Assembly (NCBI RefSeq): GCF_001984825.2
Contig: NZ_CP043318.1
Span: 3,596,001 to 3,660,000 of the forward strand
Source: Enterobacter chengduensis
GTDB taxonomy: Bacteria > Pseudomonadota > Gammaproteobacteria > Enterobacterales > Enterobacteriaceae
Reading direction: 5' to 3'
DNA length: 64,000 bases
Positions 54,518-64,000 of the stretch are shown here, in pieces; positions within the stretch are counted from its first letter, which is position 1, and every line of letters starts with the position of its first letter. The translations under genes were made by a program, and so were the position numbers. The notes below the pieces were generated by a model. That model saw only the letters and a program-made list of their open reading frames with translations, had not been told where the DNA came from and ran no database searches.

Positions 54518-54769
54518 CTATTCAACAATCCGGAAGCGATTAATAGGGTTCTTAAGTGAGGAATTTGTCCGGAAATAACACTCTGCGTTTTGCCCATTCA
54601 CACCTTGATCAGAAGATGGCCTGCCCGCAGCCCATGCAGAGGGAGTGCCCTTATGGCCAGTGATAATAAAATATGTTAAATCAAACACCTCCAGAGCTGC
54701 CGCTTTTTTAATCAAAAACGAGTAATAGCACATATCGTATAACGGTGCTACATTACGCCGCCCACCCAA
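54518..54769 (-). CDS. Doubtful 83-codon ORF at the island edge
   Basis: An open frame with no motif I can name (IKKAAALEVFDLTYFIITGH, then Gly/Ala/Trp-rich sequence, then YFRTNSSLKNPINRF). Similar Ser/Asn/Arg tails occur in small phage-associated or spurious ORFs. It has no convincing ribosome binding site. It may be a remnant of mobile DNA near the island border or not a gene at all. Confidence 0.2.
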   Translation of the reverse strand: MGGRRNVAPLYDMCYYSFLIKKAAALEVFDLTYFIITGHKGTPSAWAAGRPSSDQGVNGQNAECYFRTNSSLKNPINRFRIVE

Positions 54770-54900
54770 ATCAGCAGTGGCCAGGTAACGCCGTAAAGTT
54801 CGGTAAAGCCTGCAACCATCACCTTGAAGAACGGTCTTATCGGCACGTCGTATCGCAAACTCTGCGCTACCTTTACAGGCTTCACATAGGTTTTACTATT

Positions 54901-55818
54901 TTGTCTCAATCCAAATTTCAACGTGCGTTTTTACACCCGCGTTACTGGTTCACATGGTTTGGTCTTGGCGTTCTCTGGCTGCTGGTTCAACTTCCGTACC
55001 CTGTCCTGCGTTTGCTGGGGTCAAAACTGGGCAGCGCATCCCGCGTTTTCCTTAAACGTCGCGAATCCATCGCGCGTAAAAATATTGAGCTGTGTTTTCC
55101 GCAGTACAATGCCGAAGAACGCGAGAAACTCATCGCGGAAAACTTCAAGTCTATCGGCATGGCGCTGCTTGAAACCGGCATGGCCTGGTTCTGGCCAGAT
55201 GAGCGTGTTCGCAAGTGGTTTGACGTGGAAGGGCTGGATAACCTTAAACGCGCGCAGATGCAAAAACGCGGCGTGATGGTCGTCGGCGTTCACTTTATGT
55301 CCCTGGAGCTGGGCGGCCGCGTGATGGGGCTTTGTCAGCCAATGATGGCAACCTACAGACCGCACAACAGCGCGCTCATGGAGTGGGTTCAGACCCGTGG
55401 CCGCATGCGTTCCAATAAGGCGATGATCAGCCGTAATAACCTGCGCGGCATGGTCGGTGCCCTCAAGAAGGGAGAGGCCGTCTGGTTTGCTCCCGATCAG
55501 GATTATGGACGTAAAGGCAGCAGCTTTGCGCCCTTCTTTGCGGTGAAAGACGTGGCGACCACGAACGGCACTTTTGTCATTTCGCGTCTGTCGGGTGCCT
55601 CTATGCTGACCGTGACAATGGTGAGAAAAGCAGATAAATCAGGCTATCGTCTGCACATCTCCCCTGAGATGGCTAACTATCCGGAAAACGAGTGTGAAGC
55701 CGCGGCGTTTATCAATAAAGTCATCGAAACTGAAATCATGCGTGCGCCAGAGCAGTATCTGTGGATGCATCGTCGTTTCAAAACCCGTCCTCTTGGCGAA
55801 GCCTCGCTCTATATCTAA
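54901..55818 (+). CDS. lpxP: Palmitoleoyl transferase of cold-shock lipid A synthesis, LpxP
   Basis: LpxP adds palmitoleate to Kdo2-lipid IVA at low temperature in place of the laurate added by LpxL. The 305-residue product has the acyltransferase motif HFMSLELGGRVMG (H-x4-E type), the RPHNSALMEW block and FAPDQDYGRKGSSFAPFF. A single N-terminal hydrophobic segment (FGLGVLWLLVQLPYPVL) anchors it. The start is taken as TTG at 54901 (SQSKFQRAFLHPRYW), aligning with the E. coli N-terminus; the longer frame from 54745 has no matching sequence. LpxL is an alternative name, but the neighbours favour LpxP. Confidence 0.88.
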   Translation: MSQSKFQRAFLHPRYWFTWFGLGVLWLLVQLPYPVLRLLGSKLGSASRVFLKRRESIARKNIELCFPQYNAEEREKLIAENFKSIGMALLETGMAWFWPDERVRKWFDVEGLDNLKRAQMQKRGVMVVGVHFMSLELGGRVMGLCQPMMATYRPHNSALMEWVQTRGRMRSNKAMISRNNLRGMVGALKKGEAVWFAPDQDYGRKGSSFAPFFAVKDVATTNGTFVISRLSGASMLTVTMVRKADKSGYRLHISPEMANYPENECEAAAFINKVIETEIMRAPEQYLWMHRRFKTRPLGEASLYI

Positions 55819-55828
55819 GCCCTTCATG

Positions 55829-55860
55829 AAGGTTAGTTTCGTTAAGAAACTAACCTTTTC
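55829..55860 (+). terminator. Terminator after lpxP
   Basis: GGTTAGTTTC-GTTAA-GAAACTAACC followed by TTTTC forms a classic hairpin 10 bp after the lpxP stop. The rest of the gap to ypdK (55861-56176) shows no other gene. Confidence 0.85.
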
Positions 55861-56176
55861 AATCACCTGCCATCTCATTAAGAAACGCGCTTTCATTGCG
55901 TCGCCCAAAGTGAATTTATTGCGATGCGAAATCAAACTGTCGCCGTTCCACGACACTCGTAAGTGACGGAAATTATTTAAAAAAATCCCTCTTGTCACCC
56001 CTCATTTTTAGGCGTACATTAGCGCCGTCTGGCAACAGGAAAGCACAGAATTCTGAGCTGGTGTTAACGGCGTAACGGGAAAATTCTCATTTCCGTTTTG
56101 ACCGGATTCCAGTTCTCTATAATCAGGTGGACTCTGTTTTTAAATGCGTACCACAAGATACGCGGAGCGATGAAAC

Positions 56177-56248
56177 GTGAAATATTTCTTTATGGGCATT
56201 TCGGTGATTGTTTTAGTCTGGGCCGGAACCTTTGCCCTCATGATCTAG
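56177..56248 (+). CDS. ypdK: 23-residue membrane protein YpdK
   Basis: A very short gene reading MKYFFMGISVIVLVWAGTFA plus LMI, then TAG. It is nearly identical in length and sequence to E. coli YpdK, a single-span inner membrane protein of unknown function, and lies in the same place between lpxP and alaC. The start codon is GTG with GGAG about 10 bases upstream. A terminator follows within 17 bp. Confidence 0.88.
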   Translation: MKYFFMGISVIVLVWAGTFALMI

Positions 56249-56264
56249 TGAAGAACATGCAGTC

Positions 56265-56294
56265 AAAAAAAGGAGCCGATGGCTCCTTTTTTTA
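56265..56294. terminator. Bidirectional terminator between ypdK and alaC
   Basis: AAAAAAAGGAGCC-GAT-GGCTCCTTTTTTT: perfect stem with T-runs on both strands, serving the convergent ypdK and alaC. Confidence 0.92.
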
Positions 56295-56296
56295 TG

Positions 56297-57535
56297 TCAT
56301 GACGACGCGGGATTTTCAGCCACGCTCTTTGAGGTGAGAAGCCCGTCGGCGCGGAACATACTCTTGATGCCCCTCACTGCCTGACGAATACGGTCGCTGT
56401 TTTCAATCAGGGCAAACCGCACATGAGTATCGCCATAATCACCAAAGCCAATGCCCGGCGATACGCATACCTTCGCATCCTGCAGCAGCTTCTTGGCAAA
56501 TTCCAGCGATCCCATCGCCGCGTACGGCTCAGGAATTTTCGCCCAGACGTACATGGACGCTTTCGGCATTTCCACCATCCAGCCCGCTTCATGCAACCCT
56601 TTTACCAGCACGTCGCGGCGGCGCTTATACTGCGCGGCAATCTCGTGAACGCACTGCTGATCGCCTTCCAAGGCTGCGATAGCCGCGACCTGCAGCGGCG
56701 TAAAGGTACCGTAGTCGTGATAACTTTTAATGCGCGCCAGCGCACTCACCAGCGTTTTGTTACCCACCATAAAGCCGATACGCCAGCCCGCCATGTTGTA
56801 GCTTTTCGACAGGGTAAAGAACTCGACCGCCACGTCACGCGCCCCCGGGACCTGCATAATAGAGGGCGCTTTCCAGCCGTCGTAGACGATGTCAGCATAG
56901 GCTAAATCATGAACCACCAGCACGTCATAACGCTTGGCCAGCGCGACGACCTTCTCGAAGAAGTCGAGCTCCACGCACTGGGCCGTTGGGTTCGACGGGA
57001 AACCGAGGATCATCATCTTGGGTTTCGGATAGCTTTCGCGAATCGCACGTTCCAGCTCGTTAAAGAAATCGACGCCTTCCACCAGCGGCACGGAGCGGAC
57101 CTGCGCTCCGGCAATCACCGCGCCGTAGATATGGATCGGGTAGCTTGGATTAGGCACCAGCACCGTATCGCCATGATCCAGCGTGGCGAGCATCAAGTGT
57201 GCCAGCCCCTCTTTCGAACCGATGGTGACAATCGCTTCACTTTCAGGATCGATATCTACCTGATAGCGATCCTGATACCAGCGCGAGATCGCGCGACGTA
57301 ACCTGGGAATACCGCGAGAGGTTGAGTAGCCGTGCGTATCCGGGCGCTGGGCTACCGTGCAGAGCTTTTCAACGATATGCGGTGGCGTGGGGCCGTCAGG
57401 GTTACCCATGCTGAAATCAATAATATCTTCGCCGCGCCGACGCGCAGCCATTTTCAGTTCAGCAGTGATATTGAAAACGTAAGGGGGGAGACGATCGATA
57501 CGCGTAAAACGGCGTTCAGGACTGAATTCAGCCAT
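56297..57535 (-). CDS. alaC: Glutamate-pyruvate aminotransferase AlaC
   Basis: AlaC makes L-alanine from pyruvate and glutamate with pyridoxal phosphate. The 412-residue protein is of fold-type I. Visible are [33 protein letters not shown], the [12 protein letters not shown] segment with the cofactor-contacting Asp/Tyr, and [17 protein letters not shown] with the Schiff-base lysine. It is nearly identical to E. coli AlaC over most of its length. The 386-bp region between it and ypdA carries its promoter and a possible small ORF. Confidence 0.95.
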   Translation of the reverse strand: MAEFSPERRFTRIDRLPPYVFNITAELKMAARRRGEDIIDFSMGNPDGPTPPHIVEKLCTVAQRPDTHGYSTSRGIPRLRRAISRWYQDRYQVDIDPESEAIVTIGSKEGLAHLMLATLDHGDTVLVPNPSYPIHIYGAVIAGAQVRSVPLVEGVDFFNELERAIRESYPKPKMMILGFPSNPTAQCVELDFFEKVVALAKRYDVLVVHDLAYADIVYDGWKAPSIMQVPGARDVAVEFFTLSKSYNMAGWRIGFMVGNKTLVSALARIKSYHDYGTFTPLQVAAIAALEGDQQCVHEIAAQYKRRRDVLVKGLHEAGWMVEMPKASMYVWAKIPEPYAAMGSLEFAKKLLQDAKVCVSPGIGFGDYGDTHVRFALIENSDRIRQAVRGIKSMFRADGLLTSKSVAENPASS

Positions 57536-57640
57536 AGATTCCTCAGATTAACGTTAGCGCCCGGACCGTCCGAGCGACGCTGCCACCGATGTGGCGTGTT
57601 TAGAAAATAACCTGAAAAAAATCACGCTGTCGAGAGGGAA

Positions 57641-57736
57641 ATGAAAAAAAAGCGATCGACTAAAAACAGGAACGCGGCTAAACCTAAAAGCGGAAGCCCC
57701 TCTTTCGGGATTGTCTTTCTGATAGCGGTTAGTTAA
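57641..57736 (+). CDS. Candidate 31-residue small protein, unverified
   Basis: An ATG after GAGAGGGAA opens a frame reading MKKKRSTKNRNAAKPKSGSP, then SFGIVFLIAVS and TAA. It has a very basic first half and a short hydrophobic end. It sits between divergent alaC and ypdA. The ribosome binding site is close to the start. It could be a small membrane-associated protein or chance; I know no named homologue. Confidence 0.3.
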   Translation: MKKKRSTKNRNAAKPKSGSPSFGIVFLIAVS

Positions 57737-57921
57737 CAGAGTGATATCAAAACGGTTACCTGACGATACGTCGCCAGGAAAAAAACAGGACGCATCAGTC
57801 GCCGCCAGATAATCCCCTTTGTTAATTATGGTTTTTCCTCATTTGATAAACCTGACGGATAGCTGGTCATCACGCGCCAGGTTTTTTATCATGGTTCTTT
57901 CCCGTTTTCCCAGGTTTCCTC

Positions 57922-59628
57922 GTGCACGAAATATTTACTATGCTGCTGGCGGTTTTTGACCGTGCGGCATTAATGCTGATTTGCCTGTTCTTCCTTATTC
58001 GCATTCGCCTGTTTCGCGAGCTGTTGCACAAATCAGCCCACTCGCCAAAAGAGCTGCTGGCCGTTACCGCTATTTTTTCGCTATTCGCCCTGTTCAGCAC
58101 CTGGTCCGGCGTGCCGGTAGAGGGTTCGCTGGTTAACGTGCGCATTATCGCCGTCATGTCCGGCGGGATTTTGTTTGGCCCATGGGTCGGCGTTATCACC
58201 GGCCTGATTGCCGGAACCCACCGCTACCTGATTGATATCGGTGGCGTCACGGCGGTGCCATGCTTTATCACCAGCATTATCGCCGGGGTGCTTTCCGGCT
58301 GGATCGGCCGCAAGATCCCGAAAAAACAGCGCTGGCGCGCCGGGATAGTGGCAGGCATGGTGTGTGAAACGCTGACCATGATTCTGGTCGTCGTCTGGGC
58401 CCCCACCACCGCGCTGGGGCTGGATATCGTCTCGAAAATCGGTATTCCGATGATCCTGGGCAGCGTCTGCATCGGTTTTATCGTGCTGCTGGTGCAGAGC
58501 GTTGAAGGGGAAAAAGAGGCCAGCGCCGCCCGTCAGGCCAAGCTGGCGCTGGATATCGCCAACAAAACGCTGCCGCTTTTCCGCCACGTTAACGCGGAAT
58601 CGTTGCGTCAGGTCTGCGAAATTATCCGCCACGACATCCATGCTGACGCCGTCGCCATCACCAATATCGATCGCGTGCTGGCCTACGTTGGCGTTGGCGA
58701 GCACAACTATCGCGACAGCGATGACACCATTAGCCCAACCACCCGACAGGCGATTAATTACGGTAAAATCATCATCAAAAACAATGATGAAGCCCACCGA
58801 ACGCCGGAAATCCACTCCATGCTGGTGATCCCGCTGTGGGAGAAAGGCGTCGTGACGGGCACGCTAAAAATTTATTACTGTCACGCGCATCAGATCACCT
58901 CTTCGCTGCAGGAGATGGCCATTGGCCTGTCGCAGATTATCTCTACCCAGCTTGAGGTTTCCCGGGCAGAACAGCTGCGTGAGATGGCAAATAAGGCAGA
59001 GCTGCGCGCGCTGCAGAGCAAAATCAATCCCCATTTCCTGTTTAACGCCCTGAACGCCATCTCCTCGTCCATTCGTCTTAATCCGGACACCGCGCGCCAG
59101 CTGATCTTTAACCTGTCGCGCTATCTGCGCTACAACATCGAGCTAAAGGATGACGAGCAGATCGACATCAAAAAAGAGCTTTATCAGATCAAGGACTACA
59201 TCGCGATTGAGCAGGCGCGCTTTGGCGACAAGCTCACGGTCATTTACGATATTGATGAAGAGGTCAACTGCGTGATCCCGAGCCTGCTCATCCAGCCGCT
59301 GGTCGAAAACGCGATTGTTCACGGTATCCAGCCCTGTAAAGGCAAAGGGGTGGTTACCATCAGCATCACCGAAAGCGGCAACCGCGTGCGTATCGCCGTG
59401 CGGGATACCGGCCACGGTATTGATCCCAACGTCATTGAACGCGTGGAGGCCAACGAGATGCCCGGAAACAAAATCGGCCTGCTGAACGTGCATCACCGGG
59501 TCAAGCTGCTTTACGGCGACGGACTGCATATTCAGCGCCTTGAACCGGGCACCGAGATTGCTTTTTATGTTCCGAACGAGCGCTCTCCCGTCCATTCGAC
59601 GACATCACTGTTGCCCCAGGTGGAGTAA
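57922..59628 (+). CDS. ypdA: Pyruvate-sensing histidine kinase YpdA (PyrS)
   Basis: YpdA is the LytS-type sensor kinase that responds to high external pyruvate and, with YpdB, induces the transporter gene yhjX in E. coli. The 568-residue protein has a 5TM-5TMR-LYT membrane domain (about 1-190), a GAF domain (about 210-340) and a His_kinase domain with [16 protein letters not shown] (phospho-acceptor histidine). The ATP-binding N and G boxes follow ([20 protein letters not shown]). The start is GTG at 57922, matching the E. coli N-terminus MHEIF. ypdB follows 3 bp after the stop. Confidence 0.95.
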   Translation: MHEIFTMLLAVFDRAALMLICLFFLIRIRLFRELLHKSAHSPKELLAVTAIFSLFALFSTWSGVPVEGSLVNVRIIAVMSGGILFGPWVGVITGLIAGTHRYLIDIGGVTAVPCFITSIIAGVLSGWIGRKIPKKQRWRAGIVAGMVCETLTMILVVVWAPTTALGLDIVSKIGIPMILGSVCIGFIVLLVQSVEGEKEASAARQAKLALDIANKTLPLFRHVNAESLRQVCEIIRHDIHADAVAITNIDRVLAYVGVGEHNYRDSDDTISPTTRQAINYGKIIIKNNDEAHRTPEIHSMLVIPLWEKGVVTGTLKIYYCHAHQITSSLQEMAIGLSQIISTQLEVSRAEQLREMANKAELRALQSKINPHFLFNALNAISSSIRLNPDTARQLIFNLSRYLRYNIELKDDEQIDIKKELYQIKDYIAIEQARFGDKLTVIYDIDEEVNCVIPSLLIQPLVENAIVHGIQPCKGKGVVTISITESGNRVRIAVRDTGHGIDPNVIERVEANEMPGNKIGLLNVHHRVKLLYGDGLHIQRLEPGTEIAFYVPNERSPVHSTTSLLPQVE

Positions 59629-59631
59629 CCC

Positions 59632-60363
59632 ATGAAAGTTATCATCGTAGAAGATGAATTCCTGGCTCAGCAGGAGCTCACCTGGCTTATCAACACCCAC
59701 AGCCAGATGGAGATTGTGGGCTCTTTTGATGACGGCCTGGACGTGCTGAAGTTTCTGCAGCATAACCGGGTCGACGCTATTTTTCTGGATATCAATATCC
59801 CGTCGCTGGATGGCGTACTGCTGGCGCAAAACATCAATCAGTTTGCCCACAAGCCGTTTATTGTTTTCGTTACCGCCTGGAAAGAGCACGCCGTAGAGGC
59901 CTTCGAGCTGGAGGCGTTTGACTATATTCTTAAGCCTTACCAGGAATCGCGGATTGTCAGCATGCTGCAAAAGCTGGAGACCGCATGGCAGCAGCAGACT
60001 GCCCCTGCCAGCGCCAGCCCAACGGTACGGGAAAACGACACCATTAATCTGGTCAAGGATGAGCGCATCATCGTGACGCCGGTTAATGATATCTACTATG
60101 CCGAAGCCCATGAAAAGATGACGTTTGTCTATACGCGGCGGGAATCTTACGTGATGGCAATGAACATCACCGAGTTTTGCAGCAAGCTGCCGGCGGCACA
60201 CTTTTTCCGCTGCCACCGGTCGTTCTGCGTGAATTTAAACAAGATCCGCGAGATCGAGCCGTGGTTTAACAACACCTACATTTTGCGTCTGAAGGATCTG
60301 GATTTTCAGGTGCCCGTGAGCCGCAGCAAGGTGAAAGAGTTCCGTCAGCTGATGCACCTGTAA
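59632..60363 (+). CDS. ypdB: LytTR response regulator YpdB (PyrR)
   Basis: A 243-residue response regulator. The receiver domain has the acidic pair in VEDEF (about residue 7), the phospho-acceptor aspartate in AIFLDINIPSLDG (about residue 53) and the lysine in DYILKPYQ. The C-terminal LytTR DNA-binding domain (about 140-243) includes YAEAHEKMTFVYTRR and FFRCHRSFCVNL. It pairs with YpdA in one transcription unit, with GGAG before the start. Confidence 0.96.
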   Translation: MKVIIVEDEFLAQQELTWLINTHSQMEIVGSFDDGLDVLKFLQHNRVDAIFLDINIPSLDGVLLAQNINQFAHKPFIVFVTAWKEHAVEAFELEAFDYILKPYQESRIVSMLQKLETAWQQQTAPASASPTVRENDTINLVKDERIIVTPVNDIYYAEAHEKMTFVYTRRESYVMAMNITEFCSKLPAAHFFRCHRSFCVNLNKIREIEPWFNNTYILRLKDLDFQVPVSRSKVKEFRQLMHL

Positions 60364-60369
60364 AGCAAA

Positions 60370-60393
60370 AGCCCTCTCCCGCGGGAGAGGGCT
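60370..60393. terminator. GC-rich hairpin between convergent ypdB and glk
   Basis: AGCCCTCTCCC-GC-GGGAGAGGGCT is a near-perfect palindrome of the same kind as the repeat split by the IS at 6747. It has no T-run, so it may be a dispersed palindromic repeat acting as an mRNA 3'-end barrier rather than a simple terminator. Confidence 0.65.
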
Positions 60394-60398
60394 ATGCG

Positions 60399-61364
60399 TC
60401 AGAGGATTTGACCGAGAACCTGACGCAGATGCGCCCCCGAGCCCAGCAGGCCTGGGTTATCATGCACGATCAGATAGACAGGGATGTCCTGCACGTAGCT
60501 TCTGAAACGCCCTTTATCTTCAAACCCGCCGCGGAAGCCCGAGGCCTTAAAGAAGTCGAGGAAGCGCGGTACGATCCCGCCCGCAATATAGACCCCGCCG
60601 AAGGTGCCCAGCGTCAGCGCCAGGTTGCCGCCAAAGCGTCCCATGATCACGCAGAACAGCGACAGGGCACGACGGCAGTCAATGCAGCTGTCCGCCAGCG
60701 CGCGTTCGGTGACGTCTTTTGGCTGTAAATTTTCCGGCAGACGACCGTCTGATTTCACAATCGCCCGGTACAGGTTCACCAGCCCCGGACCTGAAAGGAC
60801 GCGCTCGGCGGAGACGTGGCCGATCTCAGCGCGTAATTCTTCGAGGATAATGCCCTCTTCTTCGCTGTTTGGCGCAAAGTCTACGTGGCCGCCCTCGCCC
60901 GGCAGGCTCACCCAGCGCTGCGCGACATGCACCAGATGCGAAACGCCCAGACCGGTGCCGGCGCCGTAAACCGCAATCGGCTTGCCCTCGACCGGCTCAG
61001 CGCCGCCAAACTGGATCAGATGCTCCGGCTTCAGCATCGGGATCGCCATGGACACCGCGGTGAAGTCATTGATGATTTCGAGATGCGCAAAGCCGAGGTT
61101 TTTTTTCATCTCGGCGATGGAGAATGCCCATGTATGGTTGGTCATGGCGACCCAGTCGCCGGTTATCGGGCAGGCAATGGCGATGCACCCATCTTCGACG
61201 CTGGCCTGATGCTCGTCCAGATAGACGCGGACAACGGCCTCAAGGCTGGGATAATCCAGCCCGGAGTAGGTTTTCGCCCGGGAAATTTCACCGCTATTTA
61301 CATCGCATAGTGCAAGGCGCGCGTTCGTGCCGCCCACATCGCCTACCAAAGCATACTTTGTCAT
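60399..61364 (-). CDS. glk: Glucokinase
   Basis: Glk phosphorylates free intracellular glucose with ATP. The 321-residue product has the family's phosphate-binding start ([17 protein letters not shown]), the catalytic region [14 protein letters not shown] with the base aspartate, [14 protein letters not shown], and [16 protein letters not shown], which contains the ExGH motif. Length matches E. coli Glk (321). It is convergent with ypdB and divergent from yfeO. Confidence 0.97.
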   Translation of the reverse strand: MTKYALVGDVGGTNARLALCDVNSGEISRAKTYSGLDYPSLEAVVRVYLDEHQASVEDGCIAIACPITGDWVAMTNHTWAFSIAEMKKNLGFAHLEIINDFTAVSMAIPMLKPEHLIQFGGAEPVEGKPIAVYGAGTGLGVSHLVHVAQRWVSLPGEGGHVDFAPNSEEEGIILEELRAEIGHVSAERVLSGPGLVNLYRAIVKSDGRLPENLQPKDVTERALADSCIDCRRALSLFCVIMGRFGGNLALTLGTFGGVYIAGGIVPRFLDFFKASGFRGGFEDKGRFRSYVQDIPVYLIVHDNPGLLGSGAHLRQVLGQIL

Positions 61365-61569
61365 TCTTCTACTGCTCCGCTAAAGTCAGAATAAATCTTT
61401 GGGACACTGTAAATTCAAGGCGTGATAACAACAACGACCGGAAGGTGAATGCCCATGGATTATCGATCTTCGTCACAGAATAACTTTACCGTTTCAGCAC
61501 CTTTTGCACTATTGCCATAAGGCTTAATGTGCAAAGTAACGTAATACCGTTTTGTACAAGGAAATCATC

Positions 61570-62805
61570 ATGCTCCACCCGCGAGCCAGAACCATGCTGT
61601 TGCTGGCCATTCCGGCGCTCATCATTGGCGTGGCCTCAAGCCTGGCGCTTATCGTCGTGATGAAAGTCGCGTCGGTGCTACAAACCCTGTTATGGGCAGC
61701 GCTACCGGCCAGACTGGGCGTCACCGCTGATTCTCCTGCCTGGATCGTTGTGATGCTGACGCTGACCGGTATTGCGGTGGGCCTGGCGATCCGTTTTAGT
61801 CCCGGCCATGCCGGCCCCGATCCGGCACAGGAACCGCTGATTGGTGCCCCGGTAGCCCCCTCGGCTCTGCCAGGGCTTATCATCGCGTTGATTCTGGGCC
61901 TGGCCGGCGGCGTCAGTCTGGGACCCGAGCATCCGATTATGGCCGTGAATATTGGCCTGGCGGTTTTCCTCGGTTCACGCATTTTGCCGCGGGTCAGCGC
62001 GCTGGACTGGACCATTCTCGCCTCCGCAGGCACCATCGGGGCGCTTTTCGGCACGCCCGTTGCCGCGGCGCTGATCTTTTCTCAGACGCTCAGCAGCAAC
62101 AATGACGTCCCGCTGTGGGATAAACTCTTTGCGCCGCTGATGGCCGCAGCTGCCGGCGCGTTGACGACCAGCCTGTTTTTCCATCCTCATTTTTCACTCT
62201 CGCTCCCCCACTACGGCCAAATGCAGATTGCGGATATTTTCAGCGGTGCCATCGTCGTCGCGATCGCCATCGCGCTGGGGATGGTGGCGGTATGGTGTCT
62301 TCCGCGCCTGCACCGGCTGGTGCATAAACTCAAGCATCCGGTGCTGATTTTGGGGGCAGGCGGGTTGACCCTCGGTATTTTGGGGGCGATCGGCGGGACG
62401 GTGACGCTGTTCAAAGGTCTGGACGAGATGCAGCAGCTGGCCTTCAGCCAGGTGTTTAGCGTTTCCGACTATCTGCTGTTTGCCGTGATTAAGCTGGCCG
62501 CGCTGGTGGTGGCTGCAGCCTGCGGTTTCCGCGGTGGACGCATCTTCCCGGCGGTATTTGTCGGCGTGGCGCTGGGGCTGATGCTGCACGAGCATGTCGA
62601 TGCCGTTCCGGCGGCGATTACCGTCTCCTGCTCGATTCTGGGGCTGGTGCTGGTGGTCACGCGCGACGCGTGGCTCAGCCTGTTTATGGCGGCGGTGGTG
62701 GTGCCCGATTCCACACTGTTCCCGCTGCTCTGCATCGTAATGTTGCCCGCCTGGCTCCTGCTGGCGGGCAAACCGATGATGATGGCCTGGCGAAACGACA
62801 AGTAA
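61570..62805 (+). CDS. yfeO: ClC-like ion channel/transporter family protein YfeO
   Basis: A 411-residue, very hydrophobic protein of the ClC superfamily; its transported ion is not known. Characteristic segments are [32 protein letters not shown] (the GxxxGPE loop), [17 protein letters not shown] and [19 protein letters not shown] (the GGxFxP-like loop). The start at 61570 has AAGGA seven bases upstream; an in-frame ATG six codons earlier is rejected. Position beside glk matches E. coli. Confidence 0.93.
   Translation: MLHPRARTMLLLAIPALIIGVASSLALIVVMKVASVLQTLLWAALPARLGVTADSPAWIVVMLTLTGIAVGLAIRFSPGHAGPDPAQEPLIGAPVAPSALPGLIIALILGLAGGVSLGPEHPIMAVNIGLAVFLGSRILPRVSALDWTILASAGTIGALFGTPVAAALIFSQTLSSNNDVPLWDKLFAPLMAAAAGALTTSLFFHPHFSLSLPHYGQMQIADIFSGAIVVAIAIALGMVAVWCLPRLHRLVHKLKHPVLILGAGGLTLGILGAIGGTVTLFKGLDEMQQLAFSQVFSVSDYLLFAVIKLAALVVAAACGFRGGRIFPAVFVGVALGLMLHEHVDAVPAAITVSCSILGLVLVVTRDAWLSLFMAAVVVPDSTLFPLLCIVMLPAWLLLAGKPMMMAWRNDK

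Positions 62806-64000
<1,195 letters not shown>

Noticed and set aside
54123..54900. Possible attR copy of the tRNA-Arg 3' end at the right edge of the island
   Set aside because: I looked for GCAGGTTCGATTCCTGC or a shorter piece in this stretch and did not find one.
58081..58815. Minus-strand frame of 244 codons opposite ypdA
   Set aside because: Shadow of the sensor kinase gene; no motif or ribosome binding site.

Overview
The window is a chromosomal segment of an Enterobacter cloacae complex-like enterobacterium. The backbone gene order (aroC-prmB-smrB-sixA-fadJ-fadI-yfcZ-fadL-mlaA-yfdC-tRNA-Arg(CCU), then lpxP-ypdK-alaC-ypdA-ypdB-glk-yfeO) matches the E. coli K-12 region around argW. The last gene is ipdC, an indolepyruvate decarboxylase typical of Enterobacter and not present at this place in E. 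coli K-12. The species call is inference from gene order and remembered protein similarity; no search was run.

Left backbone (1-12241): shikimate (aroC) and translation-quality genes (prmB, smrB), the phosphohistidine phosphatase sixA, the fadIJ beta-oxidation operon, yfcZ, the fatty-acid porin fadL, the lipid-asymmetry lipoprotein mlaA and the FNT-family transporter yfdC. FadR-like operators precede fadI and fadL. A complete 1285-bp IS481-family element (6747-8031) sits between yfcZ and fadI, inside the loop of a GC-rich palindrome, with a 5-bp target duplication GTGGG.

Central island (12280-54122): directly after the tRNA-Arg gene lies a complete type VI secretion system of the EAEC Sci-1-like kind, all on the minus strand. 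From its promoter end it reads tssB, tssC, tssK, tssL, an OmpA-type tagL, hcp, clpV, vgrG2, a peptidoglycan-hydrolase effector module, PAAR, a membrane protein of unknown function, tssM, tssA, tssF, tssG, tssJ, vgrG1, a chain of effector/immunity cassettes, tssE, and finally several accessory genes. All 13 core components plus PAAR are present.

Two zones carry cargo. The first (36592-42571) has an 881-residue effector ending in a GH19-like domain, with a periplasmic immunity protein. Two displaced, N-terminally truncated copies of its conserved middle follow, each joined to a different C-terminal toxin: one pesticin-like with an LprI-like immunity gene, one decayed. The layout resembles Rhs or CDI orphan tips. 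The second (16418-24240) follows vgrG1. It holds a TseT-like module (DUF4123 adaptor, small co-adaptor, Tox-REase-5 nuclease, Imm52-like immunity), then a Tle1-like protein with duplicated DUF3304 immunity genes, then an orphan toxin and immunity pair. The cassettes are separated by scars of vgrG and effector sequence, which record repeated recombination.

The distal end (12280-15957) holds a TagA/VasL-like protein, a membrane-anchored GIY-YIG (DUF4041/Mug113-type) protein resembling a reported anti-phage nuclease, a secreted YdcA-like Cys-rich protein and an unknown 156-residue protein.

Right backbone (54901-64000): cold-type lipid A acyltransferase lpxP, the 23-residue membrane protein ypdK, alanine aminotransferase alaC, the pyruvate-sensing two-component system ypdAB, glucokinase, the ClC-like yfeO and ipdC (cut by the window end).
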